A stretch of DNA of 42,251 bases from Methylococcaceae bacterium (GTDB lineage Bacteria; Pseudomonadota; Gammaproteobacteria; Methylococcales; Methylomonadaceae), in contig JABFSH010000024.1 of NCBI GenBank assembly GCA_013140705.1, positions 1 through 42,251 of the forward strand, read 5' to 3'. Below are positions 7,578-17,186 of this stretch, piece after piece. The notes beneath the pieces were generated by a model, which was not told where the DNA came from, did not search any database, and worked only from the letters and a program-made list of their open reading frames with translations. A program made the position numbers and the translations under genes. The stretch's first letter is position 1. Every line of letters begins with the position of its first letter.

Positions 7578-9743
7578 CTAAAAAGGCTCAGGCTTACCTA
7601 TTCCATAACCTTGGGCATAATCAACACCAATTTTTTTCAGCTCGCTTAATATGGCATCGTTTTCAACAAATTCGGCAATGGTTTTTAGTCCCATGACTTG
7701 GCCTATCTGATTGATGGACTCGACCATGGCCCGATCAATTTTATTTTCCAGTATCGTTTTAACAAAATAGCCGTCAATTTTTAGATAATCCACCGGCAAA
7801 TTTTTTAGATAGGTGAAAGAACTCATGCCGCTGCCAAAATCATCCAGTGAAAACTTACAGCCGATTTCTTTGACGGCCTGCATAAAATCACTGGCCTGGG
7901 ACAGGTTTGACACGGCAACGGTTTCGGTCATTTCAAAACAGATTCGATGCGGAGGGATGCCGCTGCTAATCACCTGATCGATTAAATATTCCTGAAAACC
8001 GGGTTCACAGAAAGACTGGCCCGATAAGTTGATTGAAAATTCCAGTGTGGTTTCCGGCTTTTTGGCGTAAACACTGACCATTTTGGCTAATGCCGTCTTG
8101 ATGACCCAGCGATCCAGTTTTGCCATCAGGCCATAGCGTTCAGCGGCAGGAATAAACTGTATGGGTGAAATGATGTCACCATTTTCATCTTTAAGTCTGA
8201 TCAAAAGTTCATAATGTTCTTCATTATTATCTGTCGTCAGCGGAAGAATCTTTTGCCGGTACAGCACAAAATGATCATTTTCCAGAGATTTGTTGATTCG
8301 GCCTATCCACTGCATGTGGTCTTCATGAATGAGCAATTGCTGGTCCGAAGAGTGATAGATGTGAACCCGATTGCCACCATTTTCCTTGGCCACTCGACAG
8401 GCAACATCCGCTGAACTTAACAATTCAGAGATACTTTCGGCAGTTGGGTCAACCCAGACAACGCCGATGCTGATGGCGGTATCATACATTTTGCTTTCAT
8501 AGACAAAACGAAACTGATGAATGACCCGGCGTATTTCTTCAGCCTTGATTTGTACATCAGCAAATGAATAGCCTTCAAGCAATACCGCAAATTCATCGGC
8601 ACCAAAGCGAGCGATGACATCGTTTTTTTTCAGTTGTTTTTTTATTAATGAGCCAACCTGGATGAGCAATTTATCGCCTGCGATATGACCGGAGACATCA
8701 TTGATGTGCTTAAACTGGTCTAAGTCCAGAAAAATCAGCCAGAATTCTTTACCAGAACTTCGAACTTGATCGACCGCCAATTCCATTTTTTCGTAAAAGC
8801 CCTTTCGATTGAATAGTTCGGTCAGTTTATCGCGTCTTTCACGGATTAACTTGGTTGCTTCTGTGGTCAGGACTTCTGCCAGTTTACGATCGCTGTTGGT
8901 GAAATCCTGAGCTTTGAGTGAATTAACCAAAAGCAATATACCGGCAATATTCCCGCTTGCTTTCAGAAGAGGCGTAGCAATAATTTTATAGGGGATATCA
9001 ATCGATGTGTCTGACCAGTTTGTGGCAGTATCCCGATTGATGACGAGCGTGTCATGATTGGTTTTCATCCACTGCAATAAGGAGCCGCGTAAATTTTTGA
9101 GGATTATATCCAAATCAATAGTGGCATCATTTAATCCGACATGATGAATAATCAGGTCTTGTTCAGGAATAAATAATGCAATAAGGCCAACATTCAAATA
9201 ATCTGTGCAATTTTGTAACAATTGATTCAATGCGTCATGTTCATTTCTATTGGATAGAAATTCATTATTGTCTTCCAATCCATAGAGCAGATTCAGTTCT
9301 TCGTAGCGCACACCCAATTCCTCTGCCATACCCTTCAGACTGATATTGGTTGTATAGTCCTCTGCGATACAGATACCGATCGTCTGCAATAATTTGATCA
9401 ATCGTGTTTTTTGTTCCGACGTTATTTGCGAAACCGCTAGTTTAATTGTCAGCGTCAGCCAGAATTCCTGTTGAGTTGCTCCCAATTCGAGTTTTTCAAC
9501 GAATAGTACGCGACTTTCAGACAGTTCTATAAAGTGATTATTTGCGGACAGAGATGACCAATTGACCGGGTATTCAGTGTCTGTGTTAAACAGGCTTTCC
9601 GGGCTTCGTTGTTGGCTGGAATGGCTACTGTTATAAAGTTCGCCTACTTTACCGAAAAGCGCGAGAGTGCATTCATTTTCAGACACCATTTCAATAAACG
9701 GTAAATATCTTTCCAGGTTTATGGCGCCTATCGATGATTCCAT
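7578..9743 (-). CDS. GAF-GGDEF-EAL cyclic-di-GMP signalling protein
   Basis: A 721-residue protein expected to control cyclic-di-GMP. The N-terminal part to about residue 185 is unassigned. A GAF-like segment follows at about residues 185-310, then GGDEF (about 315-470) and EAL (about 490-721). The GGDEF signature reads GADEF (residues 381-385) and the position of the inhibitory RxxD site reads KKND, so cyclase activity and feedback may be weak. The EAL signature reads ELL (512-514), but the other phosphodiesterase residues are visible: NLSGQSF, FEMTET, DDFGSG, YLKIDG, AEFVEN and QGYGIGKP. Net phosphodiesterase activity is therefore my inference. It starts 3 bp after the response regulator gene and is probably its output partner. 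Confidence 0.9.
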   Translation of the reverse strand: MESSIGAINLERYLPFIEMVSENECTLALFGKVGELYNSSHSSQQRSPESLFNTDTEYPVNWSSLSANNHFIELSESRVLFVEKLELGATQQEFWLTLTIKLAVSQITSEQKTRLIKLLQTIGICIAEDYTTNISLKGMAEELGVRYEELNLLYGLEDNNEFLSNRNEHDALNQLLQNCTDYLNVGLIALFIPEQDLIIHHVGLNDATIDLDIILKNLRGSLLQWMKTNHDTLVINRDTATNWSDTSIDIPYKIIATPLLKASGNIAGILLLVNSLKAQDFTNSDRKLAEVLTTEATKLIRERRDKLTELFNRKGFYEKMELAVDQVRSSGKEFWLIFLDLDQFKHINDVSGHIAGDKLLIQVGSLIKKQLKKNDVIARFGADEFAVLLEGYSFADVQIKAEEIRRVIHQFRFVYESKMYDTAISIGVVWVDPTAESISELLSSADVACRVAKENGGNRVHIYHSSDQQLLIHEDHMQWIGRINKSLENDHFVLYRQKILPLTTDNNEEHYELLIRLKDENGDIISPIQFIPAAERYGLMAKLDRWVIKTALAKMVSVYAKKPETTLEFSINLSGQSFCEPGFQEYLIDQVISSGIPPHRICFEMTETVAVSNLSQASDFMQAVKEIGCKFSLDDFGSGMSSFTYLKNLPVDYLKIDGYFVKTILENKIDRAMVESINQIGQVMGLKTIAEFVENDAILSELKKIGVDYAQGYGIGKPEPF

Positions 9744-9746
9744 TTG

Positions 9747-10121
9747 TCATGCCTTGAAATTTGCAAGGTGGTTATTAATCTTTGCTAGTAATCGCCTCAT
9801 GCTGAGAGGTTTTTCCATCATGTTCACGGACATATGCTGTTTGACCCAGTTGCGAATATCTCTGTCCAATCGTGAGGTCATCAGAATGATTAAGGGCTGG
9901 TAGTCGGGCATGATTCGTTGCAGTGTTTCGCAGAGTTCGATTCCACCCATGATCGGCATCTGGACATCGGTAATAATGACAGTCGGGTGTTCCTTTTTTA
10001 TTATATCGATGGCCAATTTACCGTTAAGGGTAGTTAAAATCTCTAAGCCGGCACGCTCCAGAAACTGCTTAAGAACCAATGCAATATGAGGTTCATCATC
10101 AACGATCAGGATTTTTTTCAT
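9747..10121 (-). CDS. Single-domain response regulator
   Basis: A CheY-like receiver of 124 residues with no output domain. It has the acidic pair in ILIVDDEPH, the phospho-acceptor Asp in VIITDVQMP (about residue 51), the conserved Thr in ILMTSR and the Lys in MMEKPLS. The gene is followed after 3 bp by the GGDEF-EAL gene, so the two are almost certainly cotranscribed, with phosphorylation here probably controlling cyclic-di-GMP turnover. No sensor kinase gene is adjacent; the donor is unknown. Confidence 0.9.
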   Translation of the reverse strand: MKKILIVDDEPHIALVLKQFLERAGLEILTTLNGKLAIDIIKKEHPTVIITDVQMPIMGGIELCETLQRIMPDYQPLIILMTSRLDRDIRNWVKQHMSVNMMEKPLSMRRLLAKINNHLANFKA

Positions 10122-10834
10122 TAGCGTGTGATGAATTATTGGGGGTGAATATTAAGCTGTGCTTATTTGATTATTGCGAAATATTAAAAGCAATAGCAGC
10201 ATCAGTGAACTTGTATACGGTTGCTAGTCGCGATTATTAACTTTGATCTCGAAATAACCGGATAAAATTTGCTGTTATGGGTTTTTTGTGAGTATTCCAT
10301 TTTACTACACATGAAGCCAATCAAATTGTGATTTTTGAATGCCGGCAAATAGCAAATACAGAAATCTTAATGATTAGTGAGTTTTTAGGATCGTTGCTTA
10401 ATTTAAAGGACTTTTAAAAATTGCACATCAAAAAGGCTCTCCCGAGCGTAGGCGAAAGGATCGGCACTAATTTATCTTGTAAAATCAATAGCTAATATAT
10501 TCATGTTTCGGCAGGTTCAACATGAAAGGATAATTTATGGAGGTTCCCTCAAGAATTTGCTGTCAAAAAGCTACCGTTGCGAAGCGTCGGTTGGAGGGTT
10601 TGAACTCGATAAAGATCCCTCAAGCAAAATTTAAATGTCAGGGAACAAAAATGTATTTAACGAGTCACACTTGCACACTGATATGTATCGGTGTTTTGCT
10701 AGGTAAATTCCAAAATTGTTAAAATACGCACCGATCCCGAACGTTTGCCATGTACTTTTGAGGACATGAGTTAACAGTTGTCTCTATAAATTATAGAGGG
10801 GATCGATAACCTAATAATTAAAGAGGAAAGTATA
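10122..10834. other. Gene-poor 0.7-kb spacer between divergent genes
   Basis: This AT-rich spacer separates the divergent response regulator and SmbP-like genes. It holds one 61-codon plus-strand frame (10537-10722) with an AAAGGA upstream but no recognisable product. A possible promoter for the downstream gene is TTGCTA (10696-10701), 18 bases, TAAAAT (10720-10725). A hairpin CTCTATA/TATAGAG lies at 10782-10798 in the presumed leader. The motif CCCTCAAG occurs twice (near 10547 and 10618). I recognise no RNA gene or riboswitch. Confidence 0.4.
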
Positions 10835-11164
10835 ATGAAAAAAATAATGACTTTATCTGCAGGTTTTTTGTTAGCGTTAAGTGCAGCTGCATTTGCTGCA
10901 GAAGAACATGGCAAGGCTGCGCTTGAGCATGCCAATGCAGCAGCTAAAGGCGCTACTGCCGCCGAGTGCAAGCAGCACGCAGCTGTAGCGTTGGAACATT
11001 CATTGGCATCCGCCATAGTGCTTACAGGTACTGCCAAAAATGATATGGAAGCAGCTTCCCAGCATTTGGAAGAAGCTGTGAATCACGGGAATTTGGGGCA
11101 TGCGGATGTTTGCAAGCAACATGTTGACGCAGCAATAACCGAAATTCAGACTGCAAACAAATAG
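10835..11164 (+). CDS. SmbP-like exported small metal-binding protein
   Basis: A 109-residue protein with a clear signal peptide (cleavage near AFA-A, residue 22) and a helical, Ala- and His-rich mature part. It resembles SmbP, the periplasmic copper-binding protein described in ammonia oxidisers, with His spaced along predicted amphipathic helices (EEHGKAALEHAN, VALEHSLAS, SQHLEEAVNHGNLGH). Unlike classical SmbP it carries two CKQH motifs, near residues 48 and 92, each at a helix start. AGAGGA precedes the ATG. The downstream hairpin makes it monocistronic. Copper binding is inferred from the family resemblance. Confidence 0.75.
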   Translation: MKKIMTLSAGFLLALSAAAFAAEEHGKAALEHANAAAKGATAAECKQHAAVALEHSLASAIVLTGTAKNDMEAASQHLEEAVNHGNLGHADVCKQHVDAAITEIQTANK

Positions 11165-11189
11165 TCACAATAACAATCCCGAGGACATG

Positions 11190-11215
11190 CGGGCGGATTT
11201 CATCCGCCCGTTTTT
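11190..11215 (+). terminator. Rho-independent terminator of the SmbP-like gene
   Basis: A perfect 9-bp stem CGGGCGGAT/ATCCGCCCG (11190-11198, 11202-11210) with loop TTC is followed by TTTTT. It lies 26 bp after the stop codon and before the convergent DUF748 gene. Confidence 0.9.
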
Positions 11216-11237
11216 AATGGATTATATTTTGAATAAG

Positions 11238-14200
11238 CTATAAGCCGTTTGCTTTTAAAGACAATGTGCTTACAATTTCGGTAGTTTTACTTTCAGGGTC
11301 AAGCGCGGTATCGAGAATAAATACCCGGTCATTCGAGATACCACCCTTCTGAACAACATATTTTGCAATCGCCTGTGCTCGTTCTACGGCAAGTTCTTTA
11401 AGTCGTTGCGGTTCCGGCTTGATGGTCTCTGAAAGTTTCTGTTTGGCAATCTCATAAAAATCACCTGTCTGTGGGGCTATTAATTTAGGAGTGCCTAGAA
11501 ATGATCTTTCCGCCAACAGGGGAAATTTTGCTATAAACTCTTGAGCCAATAGGCGTTGATAATCTTCGTCGGACAAATCGACATGCTCGGCTCGGGTCTT
11601 TCTACCACCTTCCTTATTGACTTCAGCGGCTCTTAATTTTTTAATTTGATCACGCAGCGCGTTGCCTTGCAGTGCAGGCCAATCCTTTTCCGTGAATGCG
11701 TTGCCTTTGATTTCCAGGTTCAATACAGGCCGATCTTTTAATGCTTTGGCTATGCTGTCAAGCTTTGCCATTTGTTGCTTACTCAATGTTGCATCACCAG
11801 CGGCAAAAATGACAACGCTTAAATCTTCTCCGCCACCGATTAACCCAGCAATTGCGTTAAAAGGAGAAGTAACTATTTTGGTAAGTACATTCACCAGCGC
11901 ATCGACAATCAGTCTACCAACGCTGAACTTGGGATCTTCCAGACTGCCGGTAAGGGGGATATCAATTTTTATTCGCCCATTCGAGTCCTTTAACAGTGCA
12001 ATAGCTAATCCCATCGGCAAGGATACTGCCTCCGGATGTTCCACTTTTTCACCCAGTTCGAACTGATCGATTTGGATGCTATTCGACGCAGTAAGCATTT
12101 TGTTGACAATGTTATATTGCAGTCCTAGAGTCAGTTTGCCTTTTTCGACCTTATAACCAGCAAATTGGGCCATATACGGCGAAATCAAAGGCATCGGCAT
12201 GCCCTGAAAATTTAATGTCACATTATAGTTGCCAAGATGAGGACTGATTTCGCCTTTGATATCCACGGCTGATAACTCGTAAGCGGTACCTTTTAAGTTG
12301 ATTTTAATTTTGGATTTTTGGTCCGACGACATACCGCTGGCACCGCCATCCAGGCTCTCGATGGGTGCGGCAAAGGGCAGTATTAGCGATAGGTCGGCAA
12401 AATCGGAAGAACCGTCTATCAGTTGTAATTTACCCAATTCAAAATAGGGCCTGGATTGCTCAAGTGTCGCCTTTCTAGCTGATATTGAAGCAGTATGCGA
12501 AGTACTTTTGTCGGCAATGACAATATCGGAAAAATTAACGGTCTTGTCTTTTCTAATAGTGACTCTGGCATAGGGTTTATCGATAATCAGAGACGCCGCA
12601 GTATAGCGGTTGGCTAATAAATCGATATTCATGTCCTCTAAGGCCAGTTTTTTCCATTTCACCAGATCTTTATTTACTTTCTGGTCTCGGGTAATTAAAT
12701 TGGCAATGCCGGTATCGCCCTTAAATTTAATATCCAGGCGATCCTTCTCCGCTATCGCCACTGATGCGTTACCTTTAATATTTAATTTGCCATCAATGAT
12801 ATCAACACGGGCAAATTTTTCGACATAAGATTGGAACTTGTCCAGCGCGATTGTTTTAATTTCGATATTCGATTGCAGAAATAAAGGCTCGATAACGCTA
12901 TCGCCAGTCAGATTGATTGAACCCGTATCATTGACGCCCGCATTAAGCTGAAAAGGAAACTTGGAACCGGTTTTATTGCTGAATTTATTTGCTTTAAAAT
13001 GGATGGGGCGGACATTGAGTTTAGCTGGTTTTTTTGGCATTTGATCTTCAAATTCAACGCCTAGATTTGTCAGGGCAAGATTATTGACATTAACTATCCA
13101 CGGTGCCTTTGCCGGCTCAACAGGCTTGATTTCAGTTTTAATGGCATTGTTTAACTCAGTTGCCGGGACGGAAAACAGGGCTTGGTAATTAATAACCCCG
13201 TCCTGATTCAGCGTGGCCTTAAAGTTTGCGTCATTCACAGTCAAGGAATCAATGTCAAACTGCTGGTTGTCAAGACCAAATCCTATCCCCTTTAACGCCA
13301 AAGCAGGGATTTTGACCAGCAGTTTATGTTGATCCTTTTCGGATAATTCGAAATTTTTGATATCGAGCTGTCCCTGACTGGTTGTAAATGCCAGTTTATT
13401 GTTTTTAATTGTGACCTGATAATTGGTTATTAGTGCTAGAAAAGGTATATTAAACAATACTTTATCCGGATTGAGTCCTGACAGTTGCATGTCGTGTATT
13501 TCAATTTTGGAGTTGTCAGCACTCAATTGAAAATTATCGTGACTGAAAGCGACTTTGTAAGTGCCTGCCAAAGCAAGGCTCGGGACTTGAGCAGTCATTT
13601 TATTTTGCTCATGCTCAGAATACTGAAACCCGCTAATGCCGAGGTTACTGTTAGTCATAGTTAAAGACAGGGTGTTATCTGCATAACGGATTTCATAGTC
13701 GGACTCAATCAGCTGGGTGCCTTGTAAATTAAATTGCACTTTATCCTGCAAGGCAAGCTCGTATAGTTTTTGAAGGTTGATGTTTTCGAGTTTGACATGG
13801 CCCACAGAGCGTATCGGGTTGATGCCTAATTGGCCTTGCCAATCCAGTCGGCCTCCTGAACTCATCGCTATGGAAATATCTGCGCGGGAAAGCTGGTCGG
13901 ATACGGTTGTAAAATTTTCAATATCGAGATTGATCGGGATAAGCTCTTCTTTAACAGGTTTTGCGAAATGCTCATCTTCAAAGACCAGTTGCCCTTCTGT
14001 CACAGTTAATTTTGAAATAATGACCGGGAATAACTTACCGTTTTCCTCTTTGTGCTCTTTCGCTCTGGTCTTTATTAAATCTTTAAAATTGAAGTCCCCA
14101 TTTTTTTGTTTGGCAATATGAACAAAGAGTTTATGAAGCCGAATGCTGTCAAAAACCAGTGCCGAATGTCTTATGGATTTCAGGGCGTTAAAATCGATTT

Positions 14201-14462
14201 CAAAATTATCGAATGCAGAAAACGGCTGTTCTTTAAGCTCCTGCAACTCAAAGCCATTTATCTGGACAGAGAATAAAAATGGATTCATTGTTATTTTTTC
14301 AATCCGTGTTTTTCTACCGGTTTCCTGCTCAATGAGGACAGGTAGCTTCCATTTTAAAACTGACGGAATCAAATAAAAGCCAATCAAACTATAAATAGCT
14401 ATCAAGCTGCAGACTAACAAAAGCAACTTTAGCGGTTTTTTGAATGGTTCCGGAACGTTCAT
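11238..14462 (-). CDS. AsmA-like DUF748 envelope protein
   Basis: A 1074-residue protein with one N-terminal membrane anchor (about residues 13-35) and a long periplasmic part built of beta-rich repeats. It fits the DUF748/AsmA-like group, related to bridge-like proteins proposed to move lipids between membranes. Typical blocks are IEKITMNPFLFSVQINGFELQE near the start, and VVIFAAGDATLSKQQ near residue 880, where a C-terminal region resembles the OmpA-type peptidoglycan-associated fold. It stands alone, with a terminator both before and after it. The exact substrate is unknown. Confidence 0.8.
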   Translation of the reverse strand: MNVPEPFKKPLKLLLLVCSLIAIYSLIGFYLIPSVLKWKLPVLIEQETGRKTRIEKITMNPFLFSVQINGFELQELKEQPFSAFDNFEIDFNALKSIRHSALVFDSIRLHKLFVHIAKQKNGDFNFKDLIKTRAKEHKEENGKLFPVIISKLTVTEGQLVFEDEHFAKPVKEELIPINLDIENFTTVSDQLSRADISIAMSSGGRLDWQGQLGINPIRSVGHVKLENINLQKLYELALQDKVQFNLQGTQLIESDYEIRYADNTLSLTMTNSNLGISGFQYSEHEQNKMTAQVPSLALAGTYKVAFSHDNFQLSADNSKIEIHDMQLSGLNPDKVLFNIPFLALITNYQVTIKNNKLAFTTSQGQLDIKNFELSEKDQHKLLVKIPALALKGIGFGLDNQQFDIDSLTVNDANFKATLNQDGVINYQALFSVPATELNNAIKTEIKPVEPAKAPWIVNVNNLALTNLGVEFEDQMPKKPAKLNVRPIHFKANKFSNKTGSKFPFQLNAGVNDTGSINLTGDSVIEPLFLQSNIEIKTIALDKFQSYVEKFARVDIIDGKLNIKGNASVAIAEKDRLDIKFKGDTGIANLITRDQKVNKDLVKWKKLALEDMNIDLLANRYTAASLIIDKPYARVTIRKDKTVNFSDIVIADKSTSHTASISARKATLEQSRPYFELGKLQLIDGSSDFADLSLILPFAAPIESLDGGASGMSSDQKSKIKINLKGTAYELSAVDIKGEISPHLGNYNVTLNFQGMPMPLISPYMAQFAGYKVEKGKLTLGLQYNIVNKMLTASNSIQIDQFELGEKVEHPEAVSLPMGLAIALLKDSNGRIKIDIPLTGSLEDPKFSVGRLIVDALVNVLTKIVTSPFNAIAGLIGGGEDLSVVIFAAGDATLSKQQMAKLDSIAKALKDRPVLNLEIKGNAFTEKDWPALQGNALRDQIKKLRAAEVNKEGGRKTRAEHVDLSDEDYQRLLAQEFIAKFPLLAERSFLGTPKLIAPQTGDFYEIAKQKLSETIKPEPQRLKELAVERAQAIAKYVVQKGGISNDRVFILDTALDPESKTTEIVSTLSLKANGL

Positions 14463-14507
14463 GATATTTCCTGAAGGTCTATACGGTTGTATCTTACCGG
14501 TTTAAAC

Positions 14508-14537
14508 AAAAAAGGCGATTTTAACGTCGCCTTTTTT
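14508..14537 (-). terminator. Terminator after amt copy 2
   Basis: On the minus strand an A-rich arm, GGCGA and TCGCC arms, and a T run form an 11-bp stem (14508-14518 with 14527-14537) and 8-base loop. It lies between the amt stop at 14595 and the DUF748 start at 14462. The flanking A and T runs could let it work in either direction. Confidence 0.8.
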
Positions 14538-14594
14538 GTTGTCTGTGTGCAATTATAAATTGTGTCGGGTAATCATATGAGCCAAAATTTAAAT

Positions 14595-15881
14595 TTATAA
14601 GTCAAGGTAGCCAGTTTCCTCGTGCAGTACCTGGTCAAGTCCCTGGACTTCCTCATCCGCCGTTACGCGCAAACCAATTAACTTATCCAAACATTTCAGG
14701 ATGAGATAACTAAAGAAGGAGCTCCAGAGTATGGTTACCACAATCGCCAGGGCTTGTATGCCGACTTGGTGAATGATGGTTACGCCCTCCGGCAATCCAA
14801 TTCCCCCCAGACTACTGGCTGCAAAAATACCTGTCAGCAGAGAACCGGTGATACCGCCGACACCATGGACGGGAAAGACATCAAGCGAGTCGTCAATTTT
14901 TAGCGTGCGTTTGACGTATTGGGTCGCAAAAAAACAAATGGCCCCGGCGACAATGCCGATGAACATGGCGCCAACAGGACCCACAAAACCGGAAGCTGGT
15001 GTAATTGTACCTAATCCGGCTACCATGCCGGTTACGATACCCAGAACACTGGGTTTGTTAAAACGCTTCCATTCGATAAACATCCAGGTCAGGGCGCCGG
15101 AAGCTGCGCCAATATGAGTCACCAACAGGGCCATGCCTGCCCGGCCATCGGCTGTTAAAGCGCTACCGGCATTAAAACCGTACCAACCAACCCACAGCAT
15201 GCCTGCGCCGGTAACTACCATCGTCATGTTGTGCGGCGGCATGGCGGTGGTCGGAAAGCCTTTGCGCTTGCCCAGAACCAGTGCAGCAACCAGGGCGGCT
15301 ATCCCGGCGTTGATATGGATGACAATACCCCCGGCAAAATCCATTGCGCCCAATTTAGCCAGCCAGCCGCCGCCCCATATCCAGTGGCAGATAGGTGTAT
15401 AAACAACACATAGCCATAGACCGCTAAACCAAAGCATCGCCGAAAATTTCATGCGTTCGGCAAAAGCGCCAACAATTAATGCGGGTGTTATGATGGCAAA
15501 GGTCATCTGAAACATGAAATAGACACTTTCAGGGATGTCGCCGGTCAGCGATGTGGTTTCTAAGTCAGGTAAAAATACTTTGCCCGTGCCGCCAATATAT
15601 TGTTGAAGACTGCCACCGTCAGCAAAAATAAAACTATAGACACCAGCAAGCCAAAGCATTGAAACCAGGCAGGTGATTGCAAAGCATTGCATCAGTACCG
15701 ATAGTACATTCTTGCTTCTGACCAATCCGGCATAAAACAGCGACAAGCCTGGAATGGTCATGAACAGGACGAGTGCGGTTGACGTCAATATCCAGGCGGT
15801 ATTGGCTTGGTTTAATTGATCGGCCGAAGCCAGCGCCGGGAATACTGTTAAACCCAGAAATAATGGAAATTTATAAAACAT
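14595..15881 (-). CDS. amt: Ammonium transporter, copy 2
   Basis: An Amt/MEP/Rh ammonium channel of 428 residues in the inner membrane. A cleavable signal peptide (cut near ASA-D, residue 20) is followed by about 11 membrane segments. The pore His pair is visible in TPICHWIWGGGW and DVFPVHGVGGI. The Amt signature DFAGGIVIHINAGIAALVAAL is present in shortened form. It follows its glnK by 20 bp, the classic arrangement in which GlnK plugs the trimer when nitrogen is plentiful. It differs clearly from copy 1 in length and sequence, so it is an old paralogue, not a recent duplication. No sigma-54 promoter was found for this unit. Confidence 0.93.
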   Translation of the reverse strand: MFYKFPLFLGLTVFPALASADQLNQANTAWILTSTALVLFMTIPGLSLFYAGLVRSKNVLSVLMQCFAITCLVSMLWLAGVYSFIFADGGSLQQYIGGTGKVFLPDLETTSLTGDIPESVYFMFQMTFAIITPALIVGAFAERMKFSAMLWFSGLWLCVVYTPICHWIWGGGWLAKLGAMDFAGGIVIHINAGIAALVAALVLGKRKGFPTTAMPPHNMTMVVTGAGMLWVGWYGFNAGSALTADGRAGMALLVTHIGAASGALTWMFIEWKRFNKPSVLGIVTGMVAGLGTITPASGFVGPVGAMFIGIVAGAICFFATQYVKRTLKIDDSLDVFPVHGVGGITGSLLTGIFAASSLGGIGLPEGVTIIHQVGIQALAIVVTILWSSFFSYLILKCLDKLIGLRVTADEEVQGLDQVLHEETGYLDL

Positions 15882-15901
15882 GAGGATGATCTAGGTCGTT
15901 T

Positions 15902-16285
<384 letters not shown>

Positions 16286-16469
16286 CTACAATCATACACA
16301 GAATTAATCAACATACAATTCGTTGAGCAATTTGAACAGTCCCAAATTGATGCTCAACATGGTACAGTTTATTGACATTGATGACTGGCTGGCTTGTGAA
16401 AGCATCTGGAAATAAAGTCTGAATACGCTAAGCCAACTATCCCCATTACTATCTATAAGGTATAGAAAT

Positions 16470-17081
16470 ATGCATGCTAAAAGCGCAAAAACCCAAGTAG
16501 AAATTCATGAGCTGATTCAAAATCGCTGGAGTCCCAGAGCTTTTGATCCGGATAAAGAGATTAGCCAGGACGATTTGCTGGCTCTTTTGGAAGCGGCGCG
16601 ATGGGCGCCATCCTGTTTTAATGATCAACCCTGGCGTTATGTGGTTTGTGTGAAGGCACAGACCCCCGTCAGCTGGGAAAACGCTCTGGCTACGTTGGTG
16701 GAGAAAAATCAGCAGTGGGCAAAAAATGCCCCTGTGTTAATTCTGTCCATTGCGATGGAGCATTTTAACCATAACGGCAAGCCTAATCGCTGGGCTCCTT
16801 ATGATACGGGAGCGGCGAGTCTTAGTTTGACTTTACAGGCGACGGCTTTGGGCTTAATTGTGCATCAAATGGGTGGTTTCGATGCAGATAAGGCGCGAGC
16901 TTTTTTTAATCTTCCCGAGGGGTGTCAGCCGATGTCCATGATGGCGGTAGGATATCAGGCGGATGCTGATGTGTTGAGTGATGATCTTAAAGAGGTCGAG
17001 CTGGCAGTGCGTTCAAGGGTGCCCCTGGAGCAGCGCTTTTATTTTGGGCAATGGCCTTCGGATTTAGTCGATTCAGAGTAA
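16470..17081 (+). CDS. Nitroreductase-family oxidoreductase
   Basis: An FMN-dependent nitroreductase-like protein of 203 residues, cytoplasmic and probably dimeric. The FMN-contact block is NRWSPRAFDPDKEI near residue 19 and AARWAPSCFNDQPWRYVV near residue 47. A second conserved part is DTGAASLSLTLQATALGLIVHQMGGF. The physiological substrate cannot be read from sequence. AAGG lies about 10 bases before the ATG. It is a single gene inserted between two glnK-amt units on the opposite strand; I see no nitrogen-control signal in front of it, so its link to nitrogen metabolism is only positional. Confidence 0.88.
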   Translation: MHAKSAKTQVEIHELIQNRWSPRAFDPDKEISQDDLLALLEAARWAPSCFNDQPWRYVVCVKAQTPVSWENALATLVEKNQQWAKNAPVLILSIAMEHFNHNGKPNRWAPYDTGAASLSLTLQATALGLIVHQMGGFDADKARAFFNLPEGCQPMSMMAVGYQADADVLSDDLKEVELAVRSRVPLEQRFYFGQWPSDLVDSE

Positions 17082-17106
17082 TTTTCAATGATAATTGTTG
17101 AGAAGT

Positions 17107-17149
17107 GCTTCCACGCCATCCTGCACTTAAAGTAGGAATGGGTGGAAGC
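17107..17149. terminator. Hairpin between nitroreductase and amt copy 1
   Basis: Arms GCTTCCAC (17107-17114) and GTGGAAGC (17142-17149) are extended inward by CCATCCT and AGGAATGG with one bulged base. On the plus strand TTTCTTACATTTTT follows. The two genes converge here, so it probably ends nitroreductase transcription and may also serve amt. Confidence 0.65.
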
Positions 17150-17186
17150 TTTCTTACATTTTTCGAACAGGGCTAAAAGTGATCAC

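Noticed and set aside
10430-10480. Riboswitch or small RNA around GGCTCTCCCGAGCG
   Set aside because: Only a 4-5 bp pairing can be drawn and no conserved riboswitch core is recognisable.
10537-10722. 61-codon plus-strand ORF in the 0.7-kb spacer
   Set aside because: Despite an AAAGGA upstream, the product shows no signal peptide, domain or coding bias; it is noted in the spacer entry only.
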